Part shown: in pieces, positions 18,101 to 26,072 of the stretch
How the letters are laid out: every line of letters begins with the position of its first letter
Numbering within the stretch: position 1 is the first letter of the stretch
NCBI GenBank assembly: GCA_040080835.1
Contig: JBEBHP010000001.1
Location: 62,001-126,000 of the forward strand
Length of the DNA stretch: 64,000 bases
Direction: 5' to 3'
Source: SZUA-430 sp040080835
Lineage (GTDB): Bacteria; Pseudomonadota; Alphaproteobacteria; Micropepsales; Micropepsaceae
Notes under the pieces: model-generated
What the model saw: only the letters and a program-made list of their open reading frames with translations
What the model was told of the DNA's origin: nothing
Database searches by the model: none
Program-made: the position numbers and the translations under genes

Positions 18101-18493
18101 TCAGCTCGGCAGCCGAAATCGCCCATCATCCCAGACTAGCCGCTCGGTCCCAAGCGTCACATCCCACTTTGCATCCGGCACGGCTTCGCGTGCGCGAACC
18201 AGATGGTCGATGATGAGCGGAAGCAATTCGCTTTGCGCCAGTTGGTCCTTGGGAAGGTAAACCCAGAAATAGGCGGCCCACTCCGGCGCGTCGCTCGACG
18301 TTGTCAGCAGCGATCCGCCGCCATCCTCGCCCGACAGCGACATCCGGTCCGGGTCAATTCCCCGTTTGCGCGCGTGCTCTGCGATCGCGCCGGCAAGCTC
18401 GTCCAGCGCCGCGTTGAAGGGATGCCGGTCTTCAGCCGGCAACTCTTCTCCATCGGGCGCTGACACATGGCAGACAAGGCGCAACGAACTCAT
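18101..18493 (-). CDS. Hypothetical cytoplasmic protein
   Basis: 131 residues beginning MSSLRLVCHVSAPDGEELP, acidic overall, with no signal peptide or membrane span. The middle part (LTTSSDAPEWAAYFWVYLPKDQL) and the C-terminus (DVTLGTERLVWDDGRFRL) look like a small alpha/beta protein. The family is not recognised. An upstream GTG (18583) would add 30 residues of low complexity and overlaps the leader region of the divergent Rieske-like gene, so the internal ATG is preferred. Confidence 0.6.
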   Translation of the reverse strand: MSSLRLVCHVSAPDGEELPAEDRHPFNAALDELAGAIAEHARKRGIDPDRMSLSGEDGGGSLLTTSSDAPEWAAYFWVYLPKDQLAQSELLPLIIDHLVRAREAVPDAKWDVTLGTERLVWDDGRFRLPS

Positions 18494-18597
18494 CAACAAA
18501 CGTCCTTTGGCCTTTGCAGCCACAGAATCAAACCGCATGTCGTATTGCGGAGGGGCGAGCGAGCGCCTAGCTTTGCCCGGCACTGCGAAAACCGATC

Positions 18598-19131
18598 ATG
18601 TCAGACCCAAACGGAAATCCCAAGCGCAGAGATTTGCTGACAACCGCCGCACTGGCCCTCACGGGGGTAGGCGGCGCCCTCGCCTTCTGGCCGGTGTTGT
18701 CTGCTCTCGGCCCCGACGCGGAAACACGCGCGCAGCTTTACCATCTTTACCTCAAAGACCTGAATCCTGGTGGTTTCCTGTACCAGTCGACGGGCACTCA
18801 GCTTGTCTTGGTCTTCAGGAGATCGGCAGAGGAACTCGAAGCACTGCGGGGCGCATTTAAATCAACCGACGCCCAATCACCCTGGCAGCAAGGCTGGAGC
18901 CGTTCAATCCGGCCCGACATCATGGTCTGCTCACCACGCTGCACCAGAGAAACCTGCGTCGTGAATTTGCGATCGTTCTACGCCACGGGAATGCAGTGTC
19001 CCTGTTGCGGAACCAGGTATGACCTGGCTGGACGGTGGGTTTCCGGCATTCAGCGGAGCGTTCTGAAAATCCCGCGGTACCGTTTCATCAGTCCGGGTGA
19101 AATCGAGTTCGACGACATCCATTCCCTCTGA
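18598..19131 (+). CDS. Rieske-like iron-sulfur subunit homologue lacking both His ligands
   Basis: 177 residues built like the iron-sulfur subunit of the cytochrome bc1 complex: twin-arginine start (KRRDLLTT), hydrophobic anchor with the typical GVGGALAFWPVLSALGP, then a Rieske-type C-terminal domain. The cluster loops should read CTHLGC and CPCHGS. Here they read CTRETC (115-120) and CPCCGT (134-139), followed by the normal YDLAGR. Thus the two histidine ligands are Arg117 and Cys137; Cys115, Cys134 and the disulfide pair Cys120/Cys136 remain, with an extra Cys111. There are no petB or petC neighbours. It cannot be a normal bc1 Rieske protein. It may bind a differently ligated cluster or another metal, or no metal; function unknown. 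Confidence 0.78.
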   Translation: MSDPNGNPKRRDLLTTAALALTGVGGALAFWPVLSALGPDAETRAQLYHLYLKDLNPGGFLYQSTGTQLVLVFRRSAEELEALRGAFKSTDAQSPWQQGWSRSIRPDIMVCSPRCTRETCVVNLRSFYATGMQCPCCGTRYDLAGRWVSGIQRSVLKIPRYRFISPGEIEFDDIHSL

Positions 19132-19140
19132 CGCGCTCCC

Positions 19141-19281
19141 GTCATCCTGAGCGCATTGCAGCGCGAAGCGGTGCTGTGCGCTCGGGACCCATACGTGGTG
19201 ACACGCTTCCGGAAAAGCCTCACCTCGCATGGGTCCCGCTCGCAACGCAGCACTGACGTGCCGCATTGCAAGCAGGATGAC
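19141..19281. repeat. Long imperfect inverted repeat (about 52-base arms)
   Basis: The left arm (19141-19192) opens GTCATCCTG and ends CGGGACCCAT; the right arm (19229-19281) opens ATGGGTCCCG and ends CAGGATGAC. The arms pair over most of their length around a loop of about 36 bases. This is the layout of a dispersed extragenic palindrome or non-autonomous element. It lies between the Rieske-like gene and the tetR-type gene, and transcripts from either side could fold into a long hairpin. Confidence 0.75.
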
Positions 19282-19343
19282 GACTTTACATGTGGTGCTC
19301 GCGCTTTTTGACAACTCGTCAAAAATGATATTTCATCAAAAAC

Positions 19344-20042
19344 ATGAGTCTCGCACCCCTCCGAAGCCCGAAAGACGCGGGCAAGCGCAGCCGCACGCTG
19401 GACAGCCTGCTGGCGGCAACCCAGACGTTGTTGCTGACACGCTCGGCCGCGTCACTCTCGATCGCCGACATCGCCGCCGAAGCCGGCGTCGTGCAGGGCA
19501 CTTTCTACAATTACTTCGAGAACCTTGACGCCCTGCTCGACGAAGTCGGTGCCGTGTTGCTGGTGCCCCTTGCAGAAGGACTGCAGGCAATCGCCACCAG
19601 CTGTACATCACCCGCCGAAACCTTCGCCGCAAAGACCAGGCAGGCCTTGCGCATCTTCGCGCAAAGCCCCGGCATCGGGCGCATGCTCTTTGACATCGGA
19701 CTGCCCGTCGACCGTTTTCTCAGGCAGCTCCACCACGACATCAAGGCCGACATACTTGATGGCATCGCGACCGCAGAGTTCAAGTCGGCCAACCCCGAAC
19801 TGATGACCAGCATGATCTGCGGCGGCATCACAGGCGTCGCACTGGATCTTCACCGCAAGCGCCTGCCCATCAGCGCCATAGAACCCGCGACAGCCGAATT
19901 ACTGCGCCAGCTGGGCGTCCCCCCGGCAAAGGCGACCCGGCTGTCAAACACGAAACTTGCATTCGCAGCACCGCTCCACCTGCCACTGACCTGGCATCCC
20001 CCAGTCGCCTCAACGACCAAGCCAAAAGGAAAGCGCCCATGA
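19344..20042 (+). CDS. TetR-family transcriptional regulator
   Basis: 232 residues. The N-terminal DNA-binding domain shows the TetR helix-turn-helix SLSIADIAAEAGVVQGTFYNYF (about residues 38-58), preceded by the recognition-helix lead LDSLLAATQTLL. The C-terminal ligand domain is not informative. The stop overlaps the ATG of the downstream FAD oxidoreductase by four bases (ATGA), and that gene in turn overlaps the PhlG-like hydrolase, so the regulator probably controls its own three-gene operon in response to the substrate. The operator is likely in 19282-19343, an AT-rich stretch just before the start; no unambiguous palindrome was picked. Confidence 0.92.
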   Translation: MSLAPLRSPKDAGKRSRTLDSLLAATQTLLLTRSAASLSIADIAAEAGVVQGTFYNYFENLDALLDEVGAVLLVPLAEGLQAIATSCTSPAETFAAKTRQALRIFAQSPGIGRMLFDIGLPVDRFLRQLHHDIKADILDGIATAEFKSANPELMTSMICGGITGVALDLHRKRLPISAIEPATAELLRQLGVPPAKATRLSNTKLAFAAPLHLPLTWHPPVASTTKPKGKRP

Positions 20043-21379
20043 AACGCCCGACAGGAAAAGGCGTCACGATGCTCCGCGGCGAGGCAGGCTTTGACGAGGC
20101 CGTGCTGGGCACATCATTCAGCGGCGCCGATCCCGGCCACCGTCCCCGTATCCTCGTGCAGGCCAACACCACCGAAGACGTTGTTGCAGCCGTGCTGCGC
20201 GCAAAGCGCGAGAACCTGAAGATCAGCATCTGCTCGGGCGGACACAGCTGGGCGCAGAACCACATTCGCGACGGCGGCATGCTGCTCGACATGTCCCGCT
20301 TCAACAGCATTGAGATAGACGCCACAGCACGTCAGGCCAAAGCAGGCCCCGGCTGCTGGAGCATTGATCTCGACCACGCCCTGAAAAAGCACCGCCTCTT
20401 CTTCCCGGTCGCCCATGCGCACGACGTCTGCCTCGGGGGCTTCCTGCTGCAGGGCGGCTTCGGCTGGAACAGCCGCGCACTGGGCCTAGGCTGCGAGAAC
20501 GTGATCGGCCTCGACATCGTTCTGGCCGACGGCACCATCGTCCACGCCAGCGAGAAGGAAAACACCGACCTGTTCTGGGCCGCGCGCGGATCAGGACCCG
20601 GTTTCTTCGGCGTGGTGGTCCGCTACCATCTCAAGCTTCACCCGCGCCCGAAGGTGACGGGCATGGTGATGCAGGTCTTCCGCATGAAGCACATGGAAGA
20701 GGTGCTGAGCTGGGCCCACCGCATCGGCCCTGAAGTGTCCCCGTTGGTTGAGTTCCAGATGGTGCTCACGCCGGAAGCACTCGGCATAGGTTCGCCAGGC
20801 ATCGAACTCATCGCACCGGTCATGGCCGGAAGCTGGAAGGAAGCGCGCGAGGCAACAGCCTTCGTCACCCGCAGCCCCGTTCGCCGCCTCGCAAGCATTG
20901 CCCTGCCGCTCCTGCCCATTTCAACCACGATCATGTCCCGGATCGCGACCCACACGCACTTCCCACCGAAGATGCACTGGTGCGTCGACAACATGTGGAC
21001 GAACGCGCCAATCGAACAGCTGCTGCCCGGCTTGCGCAAGGTGGCCGACACGCTGCCGCCGGCACCCAGCCACGCCCTCTGGCTGAGCTGGCATCCGAAG
21101 TCGCCCCGCCAGGACATGGCCTTCTCGGTCGAAGCCAACAATTACTTCGCCGCCTACGGTGAGTGGAAGAACGCCGCCGACAGCCCGAAATATGCAAACT
21201 GGGCAACCGAGCGGCTCGCCGATATGGCGCAGCACAGTGCAGGCATCCAGCTCGCGGATGAAAACCTGGCCCGCCGCCCAGCGCGCTTCCTGAGCGACAT
21301 GAACTTCGCGCGCCTCGAACACATCCGTGGCCAGCGCGATCCAGAAGGTCGCTTCCAAACCTATATGGGTCGCCCATGA
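20039..21379 (+). CDS. FAD-linked oxidase (berberine-bridge / PCMH family)
   Basis: 446 residues. The N-terminal PCMH-type FAD-binding domain shows ICSGGHSWAQNHI with the His (69) that usually carries 8-alpha-histidyl FAD, GGMLLDMSRFNSIEID, and GGFGWNSRALGLGCENV; the C-terminal substrate/BBE region follows. The Cys that makes the second covalent FAD bond in bicovalent members is not seen at its usual place, so attachment is probably through His only (inference). Such enzymes oxidise phenols, alcohols or sugars with oxygen. It sits between the TetR gene and the PhlG-like hydrolase with four-base overlaps on both sides. Confidence 0.9.
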   Translation: MKRPTGKGVTMLRGEAGFDEAVLGTSFSGADPGHRPRILVQANTTEDVVAAVLRAKRENLKISICSGGHSWAQNHIRDGGMLLDMSRFNSIEIDATARQAKAGPGCWSIDLDHALKKHRLFFPVAHAHDVCLGGFLLQGGFGWNSRALGLGCENVIGLDIVLADGTIVHASEKENTDLFWAARGSGPGFFGVVVRYHLKLHPRPKVTGMVMQVFRMKHMEEVLSWAHRIGPEVSPLVEFQMVLTPEALGIGSPGIELIAPVMAGSWKEAREATAFVTRSPVRRLASIALPLLPISTTIMSRIATHTHFPPKMHWCVDNMWTNAPIEQLLPGLRKVADTLPPAPSHALWLSWHPKSPRQDMAFSVEANNYFAAYGEWKNAADSPKYANWATERLADMAQHSAGIQLADENLARRPARFLSDMNFARLEHIRGQRDPEGRFQTYMGRP

Positions 21380-22209
21380 GACGCAGCTCACTGATTCAAG
21401 GCCGCCATCTCGGCTGGTCCCCGCAGGACATCGCCACGAAGCCCTACGCGCGCTTCTGGAACCCGGACATGGCGCCTCTCCGGCAAAACGCGCGCGAAGC
21501 GCTAATGCAGGGCGCCGTCGCGGAAGACTTCATTCCTCCGCTCGAACACGCAAACGAGATGTTCTTCTCAGACAAGCCCACATTCGAGAACGGCTTCACC
21601 TTCGCCGCCGACGGATCGATGCGCATCGCAATCGAGACCGACATGCCTGGCGTTGAACCCTTCATGTGGGACTGGTGGTTCGGCTGGCACAGCGACAGCG
21701 CGGAGCGCTACAAGCTCTGGCACCCGCAGGCGCACATGCACGCAAGCTGGGCGCAAGATCCCCCGAAAGGCGCGCGCAACCGCGAGCGCTACATCGGCTA
21801 CACATCCATCGTGGACGAATATGTCGGCGCCGACTTCCTGCGCCTCGCGATCAGCTTCGCGTCACCGCGCAGCCTGGGCCTCACGCACCCAAGCCTCGAC
21901 GACCCGAAGGTCGCCACCGCCATCTGCGCCAACAGTACGATCAAGGGCATGCCGATCACAGCTGGCGTACTGATCCACCTCATCCAGAAGACCCCAACCG
22001 GCAGCCGCATGCGTTCCCGCTTCTGGATTGGCGGCAACAACATCAAGCCTCGCGGCCTGATCGGCTACCCCGCCGCGATGCTCGCAAAGGTCGGCCTCAA
22101 ATCCACCGACACCGACGCCAGAGCCCTCCTCGTCCACTGCGCCCAGGAAATGGCCCACCTCGCCACCTTCCTCCCCGCGCTGTACGCGCAATGCAAGGAC
22201 ATGGACTAA
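21376..22209 (+). CDS. PhlG-like C-C bond hydrolase (DAPG hydrolase family)
   Basis: 277 residues resembling the 2,4-diacetylphloroglucinol hydrolase PhlG, a zinc enzyme that removes an acetyl group by C-C cleavage. Family features: ETDMPGVEPFMWDWWFGWH, RYKLWHPQAHMH, IGYTSIVDEYVGADFL and MRSRFWIGG. Known PhlG zinc ligands are His, Glu, His, Glu; the equivalents here would be His120 (or His116), Glu148, His254 and Glu258 (HCAQE). The actual substrate is unknown: an acyl-phenol or beta-diketone is likely. It overlaps the FAD oxidase gene by four bases, so oxidation and hydrolytic cleavage are probably consecutive steps on one aromatic compound. Confidence 0.85.
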   Translation: MRRSSLIQGRHLGWSPQDIATKPYARFWNPDMAPLRQNAREALMQGAVAEDFIPPLEHANEMFFSDKPTFENGFTFAADGSMRIAIETDMPGVEPFMWDWWFGWHSDSAERYKLWHPQAHMHASWAQDPPKGARNRERYIGYTSIVDEYVGADFLRLAISFASPRSLGLTHPSLDDPKVATAICANSTIKGMPITAGVLIHLIQKTPTGSRMRSRFWIGGNNIKPRGLIGYPAAMLAKVGLKSTDTDARALLVHCAQEMAHLATFLPALYAQCKDMD

Positions 22210-22223
22210 CCCACCACCCATAG

Positions 22224-22261
22224 CCCTTCCCACCAACGCGCAAAGCGCGTTGAGGGGGAAG
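22224..22261. terminator. Hairpin after the PhlG-like gene
   Basis: Perfect eight-base stem CAACGCGC / GCGCGTTG with an AAA loop, extended by CCTTCCC and GGGGGAAGG outside. No clear T-run follows on either strand. It may end the TetR operon, but the sequence also resembles the palindromes at 22985-23190. Confidence 0.45.
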
Positions 22262-22299
22262 GTGCCTTGCAGCAAAGCTACACCGCGGAGGGAGAGCCA

Positions 22300-22875
22300 T
22301 CACTGCACCCCAATCCCCGACGCCGCCACGAGAAAATACGTCGTCATCATCGCAACAAGGATCGCGCCAAGCCGCTGCGCCCACGTCGCCTCCACGACGA
22401 AGGCCAGAAGCGACCCGACAACCGCAGGGCCGGTCAGGACAATGTCGCGCATCCACTCGCTATAGGCGTTCATGCCGCCCAGCACCACATTAAGCAGAGT
22501 AGAAATGATTGCTGTCACGATCAGCGCGCCCGCATAGCCGCGGCGGGCCCGCTCGTGAAACAGCACCAGGTCGATCTCACCCTCCTCCCTCACAACTGGC
22601 GTGACGAAGGCGCAGAACGCGTACTGCCCGACTGCAACAGCAATCAGCAAAAGCACAGTCCACGCCGGCCAGGCGGGTAGCAACCGCAACTCCCAGAGCG
22701 ACGCCCAGTTGCCGATTGACATCGCAAACGCGGACCAGGCCCACAGCCCATGCTCCAGCGAAAACCGTACGCGCTGCACATTCCGCAGCACCTCGACAAT
22801 ACCAGACAGCAGATGCGTGATCCCGAGAGACAAGAGAATGGAGTAGAGCCCAAACACAAATTCAAACACACTCAT
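22300..22875 (-). CDS. Multi-pass membrane protein, unknown
   Basis: 191 residues with about five hydrophobic segments: FEFVFGLYSILLSLGITHLL, AFAMSIGNWASL, AWTVLLLIAVAVGQYAFCAF, a span near AGALIVTAIISTLLNVVLGG, and LGAILVAMMTTYFLVAASG at the C-terminus. A charged loop (REEGEIDLVLFHERARRG) separates the third and fourth. I do not recognise the family. It converges on the PhlG-like gene and has no operon partner. Confidence 0.7.
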   Translation of the reverse strand: MSVFEFVFGLYSILLSLGITHLLSGIVEVLRNVQRVRFSLEHGLWAWSAFAMSIGNWASLWELRLLPAWPAWTVLLLIAVAVGQYAFCAFVTPVVREEGEIDLVLFHERARRGYAGALIVTAIISTLLNVVLGGMNAYSEWMRDIVLTGPAVVGSLLAFVVEATWAQRLGAILVAMMTTYFLVAASGIGVQ

Positions 22876-23286
22876 GGCGCCAGCAGCCCCTCATGACGTC
22901 GCAACCCCGCTCCATAAGCCATCACCACCCAGCCAACAATCGGAATCGCCTGCCTTCACTCATCTCCCTCACAGCTTGCGTTAATGGTATTTGAGGCAGA
23001 CTGACCCCGCATCTTCCCCCAACTTCGTTGGTAGCGGCGTCTCCTCATCCACCCTCGCTGTCGCGAGGGCACCTTCGCCGCAAGCGGAGAAGGGCAGCTC
23101 AAAATTTCGAAATGGCCCTGCCCCTCTCCAGCCCCGCTGGAGAGGGTGGCACGCCGCGGCAGCGGCGTGACGGGTGAGGAGAAGGTTGGCCGTCATTTCT
23201 CCATCGCTTCAGAGGCTGCAAAGTGTGCATCGTGTCACCGTATCAAATCGGTGTCCAGGAAGAATTGGGGTCAATCACCCATTCCA
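22876..23286. repeat. Palindromic repeat cluster in a 411-base gap
   Basis: No gene is seen. About 22999-23190 is built of inverted repeats: CAACTTCGTTG, CCCTCGCTGTCGCGAGGG, CTCTCCAGCCCCGCTGGAGAG and CGCCGCGGCAGCGGCG. The outer CTCCTCATCCACCC near 23041 and GGGTGAGGAG near 23172 form a larger inverted pair. Further out, CTGACCCCGCATCTTCC (about 23000) and the inverse of GGAAGAATTGGGGTCA (about 23259) also match. This looks like a composite dispersed palindromic element. Confidence 0.65.
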
Positions 23287-23619
23287 TCACCAACTCGCGC
23301 CATCGCATTTCTTCACCGGCGTCTCGTCCCAGGCACCGAGCGGAAGCATGCGCGCGTTGACACCCATGCGATCGTAACTCTTGTCAATCGCTACCCACCA
23401 CATCAGGCAATGGCAAGTCTTGCAGTAGTGCATCTCCAGCAAGCGGTCGCCTCGCATGTAGATCTCGGTCGCCCCTGTTGTCGTGACAGCCTTTGGCGAG
23501 TAGTACGCCCATAACCCGCCAGAGCGTCGGCAGATGCCGCAATTGCACTCCGTCACCTCATCCAGCGTTCCCTCGACGCGATAATGCACCGCGCCGCAAT
23601 CGCATGAACCTTCAAGCAT
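23287..23619 (-). CDS. GFA / CENP-V family protein
   Basis: 110 residues of the glutathione-dependent formaldehyde-activating-like family, small zinc proteins with a beta-sandwich fold. The cysteine pattern is GSCDCGAVHY near the N-terminus, ECNCGICRRSGG in the middle and YCKTCHC later, matching the two zinc sites of the family. Members include S-hydroxymethylglutathione synthase, but most have unknown function and no formaldehyde role can be claimed here. Strong GAGGA before this ATG rejects the 17-codon upstream extension. It stands alone among repeats. Confidence 0.9.
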   Translation of the reverse strand: MLEGSCDCGAVHYRVEGTLDEVTECNCGICRRSGGLWAYYSPKAVTTTGATEIYMRGDRLLEMHYCKTCHCLMWWVAIDKSYDRMGVNARMLPLGAWDETPVKKCDGASW

Positions 23620-24242
23620 TTGACTTCCTCTTTGGCGCAGCAAGTTATTGACGTGAGACACCAAATCCACATTCCAACATCAACGCTCACGGCGCTTGTT
23701 CACAAACTCTGCAAAGCCTAGCACGGAGCGCAGGTACCACAATATCAGCGCCCCGAAAGAGCGGGCTGGAAGCCCGCGCTCCCCGGGACCTGCGCGGCCA
23801 GGTCGCACTTGCAAACCACGAATGTTCGTATTATGTTCCAACTCGCTCCCGGCCTCACTGGCACCACCAGCCCCGGCTGCAACTTGACAATTGAATACCT
23901 ACCGGCGGACCTGGGCGCTTTCTCCAGGCGACCGCCTCGTGAGCCCCGCGCGAAAACGAATTGCAGGGTGTGTGCCCCGGACTCTGACCGATTTTCGCGT
24001 CAGTTTTTTAGGCCGACCAACAAGGTGCGAAACGAAAAAACACCCCCCTACCCTGTTGCACTTTTCGCATGTTTTCCGCAGAAACAGGGCAAAAAAAGCC
24101 GAACAGCCTTTGTTCGGAAGCCGCTCAAAAAAGTCGTGCAGATGTAGGGCAAGATTTGGCAGCCCTTCCGGGATGATTTTGAAACTCGGGCGCGCGGACC
24201 GGGGTTTCAGCCAGCGAAGTCGGAAGAGCCCACAGCCTCACA
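23620..24242. other. 623-base gap between GFA gene and glmS, no gene
   Basis: A stretch without a supportable gene. It contains a GC-rich hairpin at 23759-23781 (GAGCGGGCT, loop GGA, AGCCCGCGCTC with a two-base bulge) of a type common as a dispersed repeat. AT-richer sequence follows from about 24020, with the glmS terminator at 24091-24117. Confidence 0.6.
24091..24117 (-). terminator. Rho-independent terminator of glmU-glmS
   Basis: Read on the minus strand: CCGAACA, loop AAGGC, TGTTCGG, then CTTTTTTTG. The seven-base perfect stem followed by a run of seven T is a standard intrinsic terminator. It lies about 125 bases past the glmS stop. Confidence 0.85.
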
Positions 24243-26066
24243 TCATTCGACGGTAACCGACTTCGCGAGATTGCGTGGCTGGTCGACGTCCGTGCCCTTC
24301 ACGACGGCCGTGTGATAGGCGAGCAATTGCACCGGCACCGAATAGAGCAGCGGCGTGATGAACGGATCGACCTCCGGCACCTCGATGCGCGCCCACACCT
24401 TGTTGCCTGCAAGCTCGTGCCCGCGTTTGTCCGAGATCAGGATCACCTTGCCCTTGCGCGCCATGACTTCCTGCATGTTCGAAACTGTCTTGTCGAACAG
24501 GCTGTCATAGGGCGCAATGACAACGACAGGCACGTTCTCGTCGATCAGCGCAATCGGACCATGCTTCATCTCGCCGGCGGCATAGCCTTCGGCGTGGATG
24601 TACGAAATTTCCTTGAGTTTCAGCGCGCCCTCGAGCGCGATCGGGTACGACAGCCCGCGGCCCAGATAGAGCACGTCGCGTGCCTTTGCCAGCTCCTGCG
24701 CCAACGCCAGATAGATCGGGTCCTGCTGCAGCAGCGTCACGATATGGCGCGGCACCTCCATCAGCGTGCGCGTCAGCCGTATCTCGGCATCACGCGAGAT
24801 CGTGTTGCGGGCGCGTCCGGCCGAGATGGCCAACGCCGCGAGCACTGTCAGCTGGCACGTAAACGCCTTCGTGGAGGCCACGCCGATCTCGGGGCCTGCA
24901 TGTGTCGGGAACACAACCTCGGACTCGCGCGCAATCGACGATCCGGAAACGTTGACCACGGACGCAATGTGCTGCCCCTTCTCCTTGCAATAGCGCAGGG
25001 CCGCCAGCGTGTCCGCCGTCTCGCCCGACTGCGACACGAACAGCGCAAGACCACCATGCGGCAGCGGCGCTTCACGATAGCGGAACTCGGAGGCCACATC
25101 GATCTCGACCGGCATCCGCGCAATGCTTTCGAACCAGTACTTGGCAACCAGCGTCGCATAGGACGCCGTACCACAGGCGATCATTGTCGCCTTGGGCAGG
25201 TTGGAAAAATCGAATGGCATCGTGGGCAGCGACACTGATTGTGTCACCGCATTGATCACGGTGTTGAGCGTATTGCCGATGACTTCCGGCTGCTCGAAGA
25301 TTTCCTTCGCCATGAAGTGACGATGCGTGCCCTTGTCCACAAGACTCGCCGATATGCTCGTCGTCAGGATCTCGCGGTTGGCAGGCCGGTCATGCGAGTC
25401 GTAGATCGTGGCGCTGTCGGGTTTCAGCACGACCCAGTCACCATCCTCGAGATAGGCCACACGGTTCGTCAGAGGCGCCAATGCAAAGGCGTCCGAGCCC
25501 AGAAACATCTCCTTGGTCCCGAAACCCACGGCAAGCGGCGGACCCTGCCGCGCGCCGATCATCAGGCTGTCTTCGCCGGTGAAGATGATGGCCAGCGCAT
25601 AGGCGCCCTTCAGCCGCTTGATGGCAGCCGACGCAGCCTTCTCCGGGCTGAGACCCTGGTTGAGAAAGTCAGTGATCAGGTGAACCGACACTTCGGTGTC
25701 CGTTTCTGTGTGGAACTTGTGACCCTTCTTTTCGAGCTCTTCGCGCAGCTCATGGAAGTTTTCGATGATGCCGTTGTGGACAACAGCAACCCGGTCCGAG
25801 ATATGCGGATGGGCATTGGTTTCATTGGGGACACCATGCGTCGCCCAGCGCGTGTGCCCGATGCCCGTGGAACCGGAAAGCGGCTGCTCGCGCAACAGCT
25901 TGTCGAGGCCCGACAGCTTGCCCGGTGCCCGGCGACGTTCAATGCGACCTTTCACGAGGGTCGCGATGCCAGCCGAGTCATAGCCCCGATATTCAAGCCG
26001 CTTGAGAGAATCCAGAATGGTGTACGCGGCATCTTCACGGCCCACGATCCCTACAATTCCACACAT
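24243..26066 (-). CDS. glmS: Glutamine-fructose-6-phosphate aminotransferase (isomerizing)
   Basis: Makes glucosamine 6-phosphate from fructose 6-phosphate and glutamine, the first committed step to UDP-GlcNAc for peptidoglycan and LPS. 607 residues: N-terminal class II glutaminase with Cys2 nucleophile (MCGIVGIVG) and GHTRWATHG (70-78), then two SIS isomerase domains (VSQSGETADTLAAL, GRGLSYPIALEGALKLKE), ending with the conserved DQPRNLAKSVTVE tail. The start is six bases after the glmU stop, so the two form an operon. No glmS ribozyme is expected or seen in this lineage. Confidence 0.98.
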   Translation of the reverse strand: MCGIVGIVGREDAAYTILDSLKRLEYRGYDSAGIATLVKGRIERRRAPGKLSGLDKLLREQPLSGSTGIGHTRWATHGVPNETNAHPHISDRVAVVHNGIIENFHELREELEKKGHKFHTETDTEVSVHLITDFLNQGLSPEKAASAAIKRLKGAYALAIIFTGEDSLMIGARQGPPLAVGFGTKEMFLGSDAFALAPLTNRVAYLEDGDWVVLKPDSATIYDSHDRPANREILTTSISASLVDKGTHRHFMAKEIFEQPEVIGNTLNTVINAVTQSVSLPTMPFDFSNLPKATMIACGTASYATLVAKYWFESIARMPVEIDVASEFRYREAPLPHGGLALFVSQSGETADTLAALRYCKEKGQHIASVVNVSGSSIARESEVVFPTHAGPEIGVASTKAFTCQLTVLAALAISAGRARNTISRDAEIRLTRTLMEVPRHIVTLLQQDPIYLALAQELAKARDVLYLGRGLSYPIALEGALKLKEISYIHAEGYAAGEMKHGPIALIDENVPVVVIAPYDSLFDKTVSNMQEVMARKGKVILISDKRGHELAGNKVWARIEVPEVDPFITPLLYSVPVQLLAYHTAVVKGTDVDQPRNLAKSVTVE

Positions 26067-26072
26067 CCGGAC

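Noticed and set aside
24030..24130. A possible AT-rich replication or attachment site in the gap before glmS
   Set aside because: Apart from the terminator hairpin, there is no DnaA-box cluster, direct repeat or integrase gene nearby.
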